A stretch of DNA of 64,000 nt, taken from positions 97,429,585-97,493,584 of the forward strand of contig OY821519.1 of NCBI GenBank assembly GCA_963682025.1. Reading direction: 5' to 3'. Position numbers and translations under genes: made by a program. The notes under the pieces were generated by a model. That model saw only the letters and a program-made list of their open reading frames with translations. It was not told the origin of the DNA and made no database searches. The stretch is from Cordilura impudica (taxonomy: Eukaryota; Arthropoda; Insecta; Diptera; Scathophagidae). Positions 23,347 through 34,804 of the stretch are shown piece by piece (within the stretch, counting starts at the first letter, position 1; each line of letters begins with the position of its first letter).

Positions 23347-26300
23347 GTGTAGTGTACCTTAACTCTAAAAGGTAACTTCTCTTAAAAAGGGAATCTGTTT
23401 TTAAATAAGTAAATTTTTCTAAAAAAGTGCCTTTTCTTAAAAAGTACATTTTCTTTTCTTTAAAAGGTGCCGTTTCTTAATAATGTATCCTCTCCTTAAA
23501 AGGTACCCTTTCGTAAAAAATACCTTTCCTTTAAACAGTACTATTTTAAAAAAATACTATTTAAAAAAATCCCTTTTTTCTATAAAAGCACTTTTACTTT
23601 AAAAATAAATTATTGTTCAAAAAGTAATTACTTAGCGAAAATTCCTTTTTATTACAAAAGTGATTTTTATTAATAAAAACCTTTACTTAAAATAAGTAAA
23701 TTTACTTAAAAAGTACCTTTTCTGAAAAAGAACCTTTTCTCACAGAAGTACCTTTTTTAAAAAAGTACCTTTTCTTAAAAAAGGACTTTTTTTACAAAAA
23801 GTACCCTTTCTTAAAACAATACTTTTTCTTAAAAAATGCCTTTTCTTAATAATGAACATTCACTTTAAAAAGAAAATTTTCTATAAAAAGTACATTTTTT
23901 AAAATGCAAGCAAGCTTTTCTTAATAAGTACCTAGTTTAAAAAGCTAACTTTTCTTAAAATGCACTTTTTCTTAAAAAGTATTTTTTCTTAAAAAGTACC
24001 TTTTCTTAAACAGTAACTTTCTTAAAAAAGTATATTTTCTTATAACAATACCTTTTCGTAAAAAAAGTATCTCTTCTTAAAAAGTACCTTTTTTTAAATT
24101 TCTTAAAAACTCTATTTTCTTTAAAGAATTTCTGCTCTTAAAAAATCTTTTCTTAAAAAGTACATTTTCTTAAAAAAAAAAAATAACAAATAAACAAATA
24201 AATAAACAAAGTTACTTTCTCAAAAAAAGTACCTTTTCTTAAAAAGTTCCTATCTTAAAAAAGTATATTTTCTTATAACAATACCTTTTCGTAAAAAAAG
24301 TATCTATTCATAAAAAGTACCTTTTTTTAAATTTCTTAAAAACTCTATTTTCTTTAAAGAATTTCTGCTCTTAAAAAAATCTTTTCTTAAAAAGTACATT
24401 TTCTTAAAAAAAATAACGTTTCTTTAAACAGTTCCTTTATAACAAAAATTACAATTGTGTAGAAGTGCCTTTCTTGAAAATTGACATTTTCTCACAGAAT
24501 ACCTTTCCTTAAAAACTGCCTTTTCTTAAAATATACCTTTTCTTTAAGAAGCACATTTCCCAAAAAAATTACATTTTCTCAAAAAATTATATTTTCTTAA
24601 GAAAGCAGCTTTTCTTAAAAAATATTTTTTCTTAAAAAAGTAACCTTTCTTAAAAAATTATATTTTCTTATAAAGTGTACTTTCTTACAAAAATACATTT
24701 TCTTCAAAAGGCGCCATATCCTAATAAGGTATCCTCTCTTAATAAAATTCCTTTTCCTAAAAAAGTAGCTTTTGTTAAAAAAGTAAATGTTCTTAAAAAA
24801 AATCATTTCGCAAAAAAGTACCTTTTCTTAAAAAAGTGTTTTTCTTAAAAGGTACATTTTCATAAAAAAGTACATTTTCTAAAAAAAAGTACCATTTAAA
24901 AAAAAATTAATTATCTTAACAAATTATTATTTTCTTAAAAAATTACTTTTTCTTAAAAAAGTACCTTTTCTTAAAATGTACCTTTTCTTAGAAAGTACAT
25001 TTTCTTAAAAAGTACCTTTCATAAAAAGTAAATTTTCTTAAAAAGTATAAAAAGTAAATTTTCTTAAAAAGTACCTTTTCTTAAAAAGTACCTCATCTTA
25101 AAAAGTACCTTTTCTTAAAAAGTACCTTTCTTAAAAAAGTACCTTTTCTTAAAAAGTAAATTTTCTTATAACAGTACTTTTTCTTAAAAAAGTATCATTT
25201 TTGAAAAAACCATCTTTTCTTAAAATTTTTTTTAAAAGTACTTTTTTAAAGAAGTATATTTTTTAAAAATTCTATTTTCTTTAAAAAATTTCTTCTCTTA
25301 AAAAAATCTTTTCTTAAAAAATTACATTTTCTTTAGAAAGTACCGTTTCTTTAAACAGTTCCTTTATAACCAAAAATTACCCTAAAAAATTACATTTGTG
25401 TAGAAATTCCTTTCTTGAAAAAGGAACTTTTCGCACAGAATAACTTTCCTAAAAAACTGCCTTTTCTTGATATATAACCTTTTCTTTAAAAGCACATTTC
25501 CCTAAAAAAAATGGCGTTTTCTTAAAAAAGTATCTTTTCTTAAAAAAGTACATTTTCTTAAAAATTCTAATTTTTTTAAAAAGTCTCTTCTTACAAGAGT
25601 ACCCTTTTTCAAAAGGCGCCATTACCTAATAAGGTATCCTCTCCTTATAAAATAACTTTTATTAAAAAAGTATACATTTTTAAAAAAGTAGCTTTTCTTA
25701 AAAAGCACTTTTTCTTAAAAAAATACCATTTCTCAAAAAAGTACCTTTTCTTAAAAGTTTTTTTTTCTTAGAAAGGGTACATTTTTTTTAGAAAGTACAT
25801 ATTCTAAAAAAGTACCAATTCCAGAAAATAGTTAATTTTCTTAAAAAATTAATGTTTTCTTAAAAAATTACTTTTTCTTAAAAAAGAACCTTTTCTTAAA
25901 AAGTACCTTTTCTTAGAAAGCACATTTTCTTAAAAAGTACCTTTCCTAAAAAGTACATTTTCTCAAAAAGTACCTTTTGTTAAAAAGTACCTTTTCTTAA
26001 AAAGTACCTTTTCTTAAAAAGTACCTTTTCTTAAAAAGTACCTTTTCTTAAAAGGTACCTCTTCTTAAAAAGTATCTTTTCTTAAAAAGTACCTTTTCTT
26101 AAAAGGTACCTCTTCTTAAAAAGTATCTTTTCTTAAAAAGTACCTTTTATTAAAAAGTAACTTTTCTTAAAAAAGTACCTTTTCTTAAAAAGTAAATTTT
26201 CTTAAAAATAACTTTTTCTTAAAAAAGTAACTTTTCTTAAAAAAGAATCTTTTTTCTTAAAATAGAGTCTTTTCTTAAAAAATTTAATTTTTTTTAAGTA

Positions 26301-26750
26301 CTTTTTTTAATTACATTTCCCTAAAAAAAAAATAGGGTTTTCTTAAAAAATTATCTTTTCTTAAAAATTCTGTTTTTTTAAGAAGTGTCTTTTCTTCAAA
26401 AGGCGCCATTTCCTAATAAAGTATCCTCTCTTAATAAAATACCTTCTCTTAAAAAGTATATTAAAAAAAAAGTAGCCTTTCTCAAAAAAGTAAACTTTTT
26501 TAAAAATACCATTTCTCATAAAAGTACCTTTTCTTAAAAAAGTGTTTTTTTTTTTCTTTAAAAGGGTACATTTTGCTAAAAAAGTACATTTTCTAAAAAA
26601 GTACTATTTCCAAAATAAATGAAAATTCTTAAAAAATTAATTTTTCTTAAAAAATTACTTTTTCTTAAAAATGTACCATTTCCTAAAAAGTACCTTTTCT
26701 AAAAAAAAGTACCTTTTCTGAAAAAAGTACCTTTTAATAACTTTTCAATT
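23347..26750 (-). repeat. Satellite A, inverted array with higher-order repeats
   Basis: About 3.4 kb of units read as AAAAAAGTACCTTTTCTT, the exact reverse complement of the 1.3-4.4 kb array. A marker (GGCGCCAT-CCTAATAAGGTA) recurs at about 24711, 25615 and 26402, with a diverged form near 23467, giving higher-order spacings of roughly 0.79-1.24 kb. A 235-bp segment containing CTTATAACAATACCTTTTCG is directly duplicated at about 24032 and 24267. The most regular units are at 25.97-26.2 kb. Confidence 0.92.
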
Positions 26751-26870
26751 AACAACTTAATCGCCTTACGACTATATAACTATAATTAAGATTTTGAAAA
26801 ATCGTTTTGAAAGATTCTGGACACTGAACGTTTCCATAACCAAGACAGTTAAATTCTCCTTTCGGCACTT

Positions 26871-27666
26871 CTGTGGTTTTCTAGAATAACCGCGTATGTC
26901 ATAATATCAAAATGTTCAGGAGAGCCAAAAAACGTTCTATTTGAAATTATAGGCTCGATATAAAGTTTTTATGACTTTTTATTTAACAGTCCTGTAGATA
27001 TGGGCAATAAATACTTTATAAAAAATTTTGAGTCAAAAATCTTAAGAGGAATAGATCCTAAATAAGGACGAAAAAAACAATATGTAAATTGCAATTAAAG
27101 TGTGTGCAGATAAAACAACTTATGTCGACAAATGTCGTTTTCTTTGAAAAAAAAAACTACCAGTGCATGAAAAATTGATTTTTTTGAAAAATTGATTTTT
27201 TGAAAAATTGATTTTTTTGAAAAATTGATTTTTTGAAAAATTGATTTTTTAGAAAAATTGATTTTTTTTTCCGTCAACTTTCTGTTGAGTGAGAATACAA
27301 CAACGTATCAAGAAATAACAGATATAAACACATCAGTTTTTATAAGTGGTTATAAACTGAAAAATTATCCAAAACTATTTTCCATTTTTTTTTTCATTAA
27401 TAACAACGTATGTCGCTATGTGTCGTTTTCTGAGAAAATAATAATTTGTCAGCGATCAAACGTAGGTTGACATACGTCGTTAGTGCTGCAAATTAATTTA
27501 ATAAACATTTAAGTTACGTCGTTATTTAAAGAAAAAGCTCAGAAGTGGTCAATATTTAAAAAAAAAAATTAAACACATGTAAAGAGCGTTAATAATTATT
27601 ATATTTGGCATCGTTAACTCAAAACTGACAAAAATGGACATACGCGATTATTCCAGAAAACCACAG
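26871..27666. mobile_element. 796-bp MITE-like element, ~30-bp inverted ends, ACTT duplication
   Basis: The left end CTGTGGTTTTCTAGAATAAC (then CGCGTATGTC) matches the reverse complement of the right end, CTGTGGTTTTCTGGAATAAT (then CGCGTATGTC), with two differences over 30 bp. ACTT flanks both ends (26867-26870 and 27667-27670). Internally, ATGTCGTTTTCT recurs at about 27131 and 27418. A short tandem array is described separately. No transposase is encoded, so it depends on an unseen autonomous partner. Confidence 0.82.
27168..27270 (+). repeat. 16-17-bp tandem repeat inside MITE
   Basis: Six copies of GAAAAATTGATTTTTT(T), alternating 16 and 17 bp, ending in a longer T run. Each unit can pair with its neighbour because it is nearly self-complementary (AAAAATTGATTTTT). 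Confidence 0.9.
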
Positions 27667-27739
27667 ACTTTACATACACTCACATTAAATTATCTTGCCC
27701 AGAACATTGGATCTTGCACGCATTAAAATCACATTAAAT

Positions 27740-28370
27740 TCCCTTTACGCCACTCAAAGATTGTTAAGAGGTCTTGATTGGGTATGTCATTTATTGTGTT
27801 CCTCAACCTCGGAAAGGCTTGGCCTACAATAAAGGGAAAATGAATGGCAATTTCTGCTGTCATCTGCGAAAAATTAGATTGGAAGTTTGACTAAGAAGGT
27901 TATTATTAAAGATAAGGAAAGGACAGGGAAAACATAAAGGATCCTTGTGGTAACCCTGAATTAAACTGAAACTAATAAAAATCGAGAGAAGTCAATATCG
28001 ACCCCAAATGCAATAAGCTTTGATATAAATGAACTTTGCTTCAACAAAAATGTAAATGGATCGATTCCATCGATTTGAAACATGGTAACAGATCTCCAGT
28101 AGAATAACTTCTACGAAAGCTATGCTGTTCGTTCATTAGGAATTAAGTTGGTTTCTATATATTTGACAAGATGGTAATTAATCAAGCTCTCCATAAACAT
28201 TAAGAGCGCAGAGCAGATTGCACGGATTGGGCGGTAATGTTCAGAGTTTTTATCTCACCTTTTTTTTAAAGTGAAAACCTGAAAATGTTGGCCAATGGAC
28301 TAGCTGGCATTGTTCCATCATCAGTAGTGATATAATATCCGGCCTAGGAGACTTTTCTACATTCAGATTC
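27740..28370 (-). pseudogene. Non-LTR reverse transcriptase remnant, same family as 57.15-58.75 kb
   Basis: On the minus strand, pieces of frame match the intact-looking RT at 57.2-58.0 kb in the same order: SPLANxF, ALxxxME, FRRxxSTGDLL, SKLIAFG, FQLNSG-PQGS, FADDSRxCHSF, NDxxNQDLLTI-EW. Stops and indels occur every few dozen codons and the GVPQG motif is altered, so it is long dead. The more complete copy lies in the 57-58.7 kb mariner. Confidence 0.75.
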
Positions 28371-29419
28371 GAAAGATTTATTATTATTTTTTAATATTTT
28401 TCTCAATCCTGAGGTATGTATGCAATTTCTACACTTCTCTTATTTGTACTTAAAAATAGAAGGTTTTTAAAATAAGTCTAACTAAAAAGTTGTGTTAGCA
28501 GCTTTCAGTTTATCTAATAATTTATTTATTTCATTTTTGTACGATAAAGCTGAAAGTTAAAATAGTTTTCTTGTTAAAAAAAAACGTATTAAACATGTTT
28601 TCGACCTACTCGAATTTATGTTAAACATTTGTTTGCATAAAATTGCTTAATGAAAATATCTTTATCTTTTTAAGATTATACAAACATACATATTAAAACT
28701 AAAACAGAAATCCCCGTTTCGATGTCTTTCAATAAATAAGTGTTACAAATATTTCTTTGTCAACTACAATTGAGGCTCCAATGTGTCTCGAGTTTTTTTC
28801 AACAAAAAGTTATACATAATTTAAAAATATAACATTTAAATTAAATCTAAACACAAAACTAGTTGTATTAATCAATTTAAAACGTTTAAACAAAAATAGC
28901 AACAAAACAAAATTATAAAGTGAAAAAAAACAAGTTAATAAATTAGTAATTAATGGAATATCAAATATATACAAAAATTTTTATGTTTTGTTTTTAGCCG
29001 ACAAACATACATAAATAATCGTGTTTTATTTCGTTTTAAAATATACATACAGTGGTACCGAAAAGTTGGCATACCTTTTTTAAAAAGGTATCAATCATTC
29101 TTCTAAATGTTGGTAAAGTCTGAACGCTTCTTATTGTTCACTTTGTTGATATTCGTCATTTTTAGCTTCTCCAAGAGTTTATCCACCGTCAGGATTTTTA
29201 ATATCAAATTGGTGCACCAACCAGCAGATGCCCATCTCAGTTGGTTAATTTTTAAGAATTGACCAAAATAAATTAATGTAATTCATTTTCTTAAACATAA
29301 CAGCTGGGCTGAAAAGTTCGCAAGCTAATATAGTGAAACACATTTTCTTGGTACAAGCGATACAGCGATTATAGCAAAAACTTGTTCTGCACAGACTTAG
29401 TTGCATTGGTGTGAACATG
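28371..29419. other. A+T-rich sequence, no gene; possible transposon ends
   Basis: No coding frame recognised. At 29051 CAGTGGTACCGAAAAGTTGG and at 29301 CAGCTGGGCTGAAAAGTTCG resemble Tc1/mariner-type terminal sequences, but I find no matching opposite ends or target duplication. Confidence 0.35.
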
Positions 29420-30292
29420 ATATTATGGATTCAATATGATGCATATTTCAAAGTTGGTCTTACAAGTGCTGTATAAAGCTATTTAGTAACATATGGATCA
29501 GAAAACTCCTTAGCACAACTTGTAACGAAACCAAGAGTAGATCTTGCCTTATTAACAATCATACTTATATGACCAATGAAGTCAAGTTTCCTATCCATAA
29601 GTACACCAAACTCCAGAAATGTTAGAACGGTATCCAATACTATTCCATTAATGCAATACTCATCAGAAATTATTCACTTTCTGTAAAATATTCCATCAAG
29701 TTCACATCACACCATTCAACAAATAAATCAAGCTCATGTTAAAGAGTCCTTAGGTATGCACATGATGTTAAGTTATTTTACAGTTTCAATAACATAAATG
29801 GTCATATATGGTCCTTATGGTATTGAAACTGTGAAATAACTTAAAATCATGTGCATACATAAGGACGTTGCAATACGAAATTAAAGTCGGAAGATCTGCC
29901 TTGGGGAACACTAGAAGTAACTCTTATAATCTTAAATTCAATATTGCGAAACAGACCTCCTTGAGTTCCAAATGTAAGATAGATTCATGTATGCCAATGA
30001 GTCTTTGTTTGAGAAATAAAATATAATGATCCACCCTTTTGATAGGGTGCTTTACTCAAATCAGTGTATATGATCCGGCTACTCACCACGAACGAATCCT
30101 TTGAAAACATGAGTCGAAAATTCTAGAAGATTAGTAACTGTTGACCTTGATTTCAAAAAGCCATGTTGAAATGGAGACATATTCGACTTTAGTTGATAAG
30201 AGTGATAATCGGTAAAATGTTTCTCCATTAACTTGGGAATAACACTTAACTTTAATATTCCACTATAGTTTGATATCTGCAAGCAGGAAAAG
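29420..30292 (-). pseudogene. Non-LTR retrotransposon reverse transcriptase remnant
   Basis: From the right, the minus strand encodes NYSGILKLSVIPKLMEK and SPFQHGFLKSRSTVTNLLEF (RT fingers/palm of Jockey/CR1-type LINEs), then a degraded SKAFDRV-like region. Next comes LMYAHDFKLFHSF, which is the YADD catalytic box with D changed to H, and finally LDFIGHISMIVNKARSTLGF, the post-RT region. Multiple stops break it. Its upstream end abuts the mariner at 30293, making a chimeric 117-codon open frame (30079-30432) across two elements. It is distinct in sequence from the RT at 27.7-28.4 kb. Confidence 0.78.
29748..29864. repeat. Inverted duplication of the RT YADD-box segment
   Basis: Arms 29748-29793 and 29819-29864 are reverse complements over 46 nt with about four mismatches, separated by a 25-nt loop. 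The right arm is the minus-strand RT catalytic box (YAHDFKLF). The left arm encodes the same box on the plus strand. It therefore arose by local inverted duplication of element sequence, not by being a structured RNA gene. Confidence 0.88.
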
Positions 30293-31010
30293 CTACTAAT
30301 GACCAGATCTGGGAAATATGGTGGAAGGGGAAGTAATTCGTAGCCTAATGATGAAGAAGCACTTTTTGCTTTTTCAAATGGGGTCATTTTTTCATTTTTT
30401 AATCCTTTAAACGCTCCAACAACACTATGCAAAAGACTCTGTTCATGGTCTGGCCCTTTTCGAGGTAATCGATTAATATAATACCACGCGCATCCCAGAA
30501 TACTAAAGCCATCACTTTGCCAGCCGACTGTTGCGTCTTTCCACGCTTCGGATTCGGTTCACCATTAGGCCACTCGGCTGACTGTCGATTGGATTCTGGA
30601 CTGTAGTGATGGAGCCACGTTTCATCCATTGTAAACTATTGACGGAAAAATTATTTTTTATTACCATGGAATATCGCTAAACATTGCTCCGAATCATCAA
30701 AACGATGTTGCTTTTGATTGATTCTAAGCACTCGCCGCACCCACTTTGCACACAGCTTTCGCATGTCCAAATATTCAAGCACAACATGCCCAACACGTTC
30801 CTTCTATATCTTTAGTCGCAGCTATCTCGATCAACTTCACTTTACGATTATGCAAAATTATTTTGTGGACTTTCATTTCGCCTCGTTTAAATTTAGCAAA
30901 CCACTTCTCAATGGTTGATTTTCCTGATGCAGAGTCCAAATAATGTTTATCATGTCTAACCTTTGTTTCAACAATACATTTTTTCGCCAAAAAGAGCTGC
31001 TTCATATATA
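30293..31010 (-). pseudogene. Mariner transposase pseudogene
   Basis: The minus strand encodes an N-terminal helix-turn-helix region (STIEKWFAKFKRGEM), then after stops and frameshifts MDETWLHHYSPESNRQSAEW, which holds the first catalytic Asp. KVMALVFWDARGIILIDYLE and a degraded LLPLPPYFPDLVISSF follow. In working mariners that last block reads PYSPDLAPSDYF and holds the third Asp; here it is lost, and the HDNARPH block with the second Asp is missing. Upstream it stops close to the RNase H LINE on the opposite strand. Confidence 0.85.
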
Positions 31011-31029
31011 CGGGAAATTCTTCAAAATA

Positions 31030-31915
31030 AGAAAAGTTGCTTCACTCACAATGCCATATGTCACGAACCAATTTAGGACGATGATATTGGAACGGAGCAT
31101 GTGGACCAATAGAACCGGGGAACTGGAACAGGGTTCTCATGTGTGGTTCACAGATGGCTCAACACAATCAAAAGAGGACACGGGCGCGGGCATACCAGGT
31201 CACAATTTCCAATGAGCCTTACCCATGGGAAAATACCCATCCATATTCCAAGCAGAAGTTTTCTTTATTTATATATGCCTGACTGAATGTCTTAGAAGAA
31301 AGACAAAAAGGGCACAAATTTATATACTATCCGACAGTCAGGCTGCACTAAAGGCAATTACATCTTACAACGTGTCGTTTAGACTTGTTTTGGATTGCAT
31401 CGAAGTGCTGAACCATTTAGGCAGATGCAAAGAACTAATACGAAGGATAAAGGACGGATTGCCTGGCCAGTAGGGGGGCTCGTCGTCCTTTCATCGGTCC
31501 GGAACCATTCTTTGGTGTTGCACCGGCATGCATCAAAGAAAAAATGAAGAAATAGAAGGAATCACAATTTGCCGAAGACTGGGACAAAAGTCCCGGCTAG
31601 CGGCAGTCCATCCAGTGTTCAATCGAAAAGACTACTCTCCCTTGACAAGAAGGACTTAAGGACTTTGACGGGATTCTTTACTGGACACTGTAATCTTAGA
31701 TACCATCTAAGAATAAATGGTCAGTCTTTTACGGATACATGTAGGTTCTGCGAACAGGAGGCGGAAACGGCAGAACACATTCTCTGTGAATGTCCGAGAC
31801 TAAGTAGCAAGAGAACCCTTGCACTTGGAGGATACACTGCAGCCCTCTGGGACATATGGTGTCTCATGACAAATAGGGTAATTGGCTTTATAAAAAGCTT
31901 TAATCTGTAGGAAAA
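31030..31915 (+). pseudogene. RNase H domain and C-terminus of an I/LOA/R1-type LINE
   Basis: VWFTDGSTQSKEDTGAGI (first RNase H Asp), then after a stop FQAEVFFIYICLTECL (Glu), IYILSDSQAALKAI (second Asp), then a frameshift. A C-terminal frame at 31569-31910 reads LTGFFTGHCNLRYHL followed by CRFCEQEAETAEHILCECPR, the conserved CCHC-like knuckle of these LINEs. The RT and endonuclease parts are absent, so this is a 5-prime-truncated and mutated copy. It abuts the outer Transib on the right. Confidence 0.83.
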
Positions 31916-31959
31916 ATATAGGCGGCACAACAGATCAGATTGGTCGCAGTGCGGAGAGC

Positions 31960-32437
31960 CTTCTAAATCTAAAATACTATAATCCCTAAAACGGTTAACG
32001 GTGAACTATTATTATTGGACTCTAACTCTTTTCGTGACCACACATGACGCAGAGATGAAATAAGTGGATCGGAAGATGATATAAACATGTTGAAGAGGTC
32101 CTGACTTTGCCTCACCCTTGATGCTTTGAACGTGTTCGAGCATCTATATTTTTTACAAAATTTGTAGAGGAACTCCTGAGCTTCTTCGGAAAGCTTTCCA
32201 ATTGGCAAAGACTGATATTCAATTATATCTTTGCAATGCACCAATATTTTATGGACTGTCGGAGTCAATTTCTTCGGTGCATACATTTCTGCCAAAGGCG
32301 ATGCAGTTTTCGAAGCATATACTCCATATTTTGTAAAATTAACCCATTCTTTGCAGTTTAAAATATTCAAGATCGTTCCCAATCTTTTAATGATTTGATT
32401 GTTAATTGTTAATCATTTTCGAAAAATCTTCGCGACG
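31960..32437 (-). pseudogene. Outer Transib transposase, C-terminal part (interrupted copy)
   Basis: The minus-strand frame 31969-32382 reads GTILNILNCKEWVNFTKYG, PTVHKILVHCKDIIEYQSLP, IGKLSEEAQEFLYKF, ASRVRQSQDLFNMF and SSDPLISSLRH. This is the C-terminal third of a Transib transposase; the SEEAQE block aligns with the third catalytic acidic residue of RAG1. The element-end sequence expected further left is missing, replaced by the LINE, so this copy is truncated at about 31960. The 5-prime part of the same copy continues at 35713, on the far side of an inserted Transib. Confidence 0.85.
32433..32437. other. Target-site duplication, left copy (CGACG)
   Basis: CGACG immediately precedes the heptamer of the inner Transib and is repeated at 35713-35717 immediately after its other end. 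Five base pairs and G+C-rich is the known Transib/RAG pattern. Confidence 0.92.
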
Positions 32438-32475
32438 CACAGTGGCGCCATTTGAGTTTCTTCGTTGCAAAAATC
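32438..32475 (+). promoter_or_regulatory. RSS-like Transib end (22-bp spacer)
   Basis: Heptamer CACAGTG at 32438-32444, spacer of 22 bp at 32445-32466, nonamer-like GCAAAAATC at 32467-32475. The heptamer is identical to the vertebrate V(D)J signal heptamer. The nonamer matches ACAAAAACC at 7 of 9 positions. This is the end next to the transposase stop codon. Confidence 0.8.
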
Positions 32476-32756
32476 ATATCTTTTGAACCGAAAAACATAA
32501 TTGAACAGTTTAAACAGCATATGATAGATAACTGTTCAGCCTATGAAATGAGCGTTTGGAAAGGGTGCTACGCTTTGTAGGGGCCTACTTATGGGTTATC
32601 AAAGTTAAAATTTGTAGAAAAAACAATTTTATGGTAACTAAAAAAAATTATTTTTACATTTTTAGAATGTTTTTATTTTTTTTCTTTAGGGTTTTATGTT
32701 TTAAATTATTACCCAACAAATTAAAAAAAAATACTTCTTTTTTAAATTTATTTTTT

Positions 32757-34804
32757 TCAATTTTCTGTAAAATATTCATCACAATTCGTAAGAGAAGGTA
32801 TATCTAAAAGACTAATCATATCTAAACTATAATTATTTTCTAACTCTATTCGTGACTTCACATGCCGCAGGGAAGAAATAAGTGGATCGGAAGATGCTGC
32901 CAACATGTTGAAGAGGTCCTCATTTTGCCTTACCCTTGATGCTTTGAATGTGTTCTGCAATCCATATTTTTTATAAAAATTTGCTAAGAGACTCCTGGGC
33001 TTCTTCAGAAACCTCTCCAATTGGCAAAGACTGGTACCCAATTATATCTTTGCCATGCGCCAATATTTTATGGACGGTCGGGGTCAATTTTTTCTGTGGA
33101 TACATTTCTGCTAAAAGAGATGCAGTTTTCGATGCGTATTCTCCATATTTTGTAGAATTGACATTTTCTTTGTAGTTTAAATCATTCAAGATCGTTCCCA
33201 ATCTTTTCACGATTTGATTGTCAATTCCAGTGATTCTAGTTACTGCCTCATCATTTTCAAAAAATCTCCTAGAAGTGTTTCCATCGTTTGAGTTACCGTA
33301 TCCGTGCTGGGGACAGTCTACTTTTAGTCCAACTTGTTTAAAAAAAGCATCCTGTATTTGCTTCTTTCTGATCTTTTCCTTATCCTTTATTGATGTATTT
33401 TCAACGAAGTTTTCCTCCTCTTGTGGTAAGGTATACGCCAGTTTTAGCAAGAACTCCATACACCTTATCCTTGCATGCAATGGTGACATTCCATATTCGT
33501 AATTCTCCTCGTTTGTAGAATCGTTTAAATTACCAAGGTTCTTCTGACTCTTTTTGCAAATCGGGCATGACAATGTTAAGGTTGTTCCTGTCAGTTCGTT
33601 TACGACTTTTCCGTCAGGTGGAACTCGTAATTGCATTCAATATATTTTCCTTCTCCAATTTGCAGCTTTGTAGGCTTAATCTTGCTTATTTGTTCTTTAA
33701 TGTCCTTCACCGTGGTCCATATGAGTTCTGCCGATTCCCTTGCAAACTGAAACATTATTGGTCGGCAATAATGCACTGATGACGGACGTGGATTTTTCCA
33801 GTGTAGGGAAACATCAGATTTTAGCCGCAAGGGAACAACAGATGCCATAAACATATTTCCATCCGATATTGTAGCGTCATCGGAAGATATCCTTTGCTTA
33901 TAAACGCTTTGTCCGGATGATCCATCGCAGCCCCATTTGCTGATCAATGTGAGTTTCTCAGGAAGAATTTTCACCTCATTTTCAGGAATACTCTCCAACA
34001 ACCGTTTTGCTGAATGGCCCATGAGATTGGCTTTCACAGAGACTTCCGTAAACTTCGTATGCATGGTCGTGAATTTATTTTGGCTTGCGTAATATGCTTG
34101 TATCTTGGTAAAACGTCAGCCCCGTGTCGCATCAAGGATGCCCGTAGTATCTCATATTTTTCTTCGGAAAGTTGTAAGTCCATAAACAAGGCCAAGGCTT
34201 CTTCGGAACCATACTTTTTAATGTGTGCGTTTGTGGGCGTGGGAATGCTTTCCTTAATACTTTTTAGCCGCAGTGGGCTTGCATCAGCAACAGATTTTGT
34301 AATCTGCGACCCAACTCTTTCACTATCCTTTGTATATTTAATAGACAGCATCCGATAAATGCTTCGTGGTCAAGTCATTGGTGGCATCGGCAAGTTTCCT
34401 CTTTCTTGTGAAAATCGAACACTCCTCTATACTTTTTTTTGCCTTCCTTTTGCTCCTCTGGTTGATGTGGTGGGTTTATCTACTGCCAATACATCCAGGA
34501 TGGTGTCTTCATTAAGCCAGTCCTCGTATTTGGAGTTGAAGTTCTGAATGGTTTGATTAGATTTCACCCATTTTGCCTTAATATTTGCATATATCAGATA
34601 AAAATTATTTTTTATAATTTCGCTTCTCTCAATATTTCCGTATAAGCTATCAAGTTCTTCTAAAGCAGCTTCCGTGAAAAACTTTGGTGCGGTTGACCTT
34701 CTAAACAGTTCAAATAATTTTAAATTGTTTAACGCCATGGTTTCAGTACTTGTTGCGCCAACTTTCAGTCGTAGACTAATCCAGGCATTATGCTTATTTT
34801 GCAA
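32757..34804 (-). pseudogene. Transib transposase (RAG1-related), frameshifted
   Basis: About 680 codons long in total, the normal Transib size, but split over several frames: N-terminal 34427-34804, then 34034-34351, 33600-34064, 32971-33636 and C-terminal 32757-33041. First catalytic Asp: SKWGCDGSSGQSVYKQ (codon at 33924-33926). Cys pair CPICKK and then MSPLHARIRCMEFLLKLAYT follow; the latter lies where RAG1 has its second Asp region. Conserved GYGNSNDGNTSRRFF, RITGIDNQIVKRLG and TPTVHKILAHGKDII come next, with the third acidic site in PIGEVSEEAQES (32992-33009). One cause of frameshift is a 10-bp loss at about 33612 relative to the copy at 62-64 kb. Transposases of this family cut at the RSS-like ends in the nucleus. 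Confidence 0.88.

Noticed and set aside
1336..26750. CRISPR-like regular repeats
   Set aside because: Repeats are head-to-tail without unique spacers, and the genome is eukaryotic.
29748..29864. microRNA precursor
   Set aside because: Stem sequence is the LINE YADD box duplicated in inverse orientation, so a TE-derived origin is enough; no expression evidence.
32757..34804. A domesticated RAG1-like host gene
   Set aside because: It has transposon ends, target duplication, several frameshifts and sister copies; it is a dead Transib, not a host gene.
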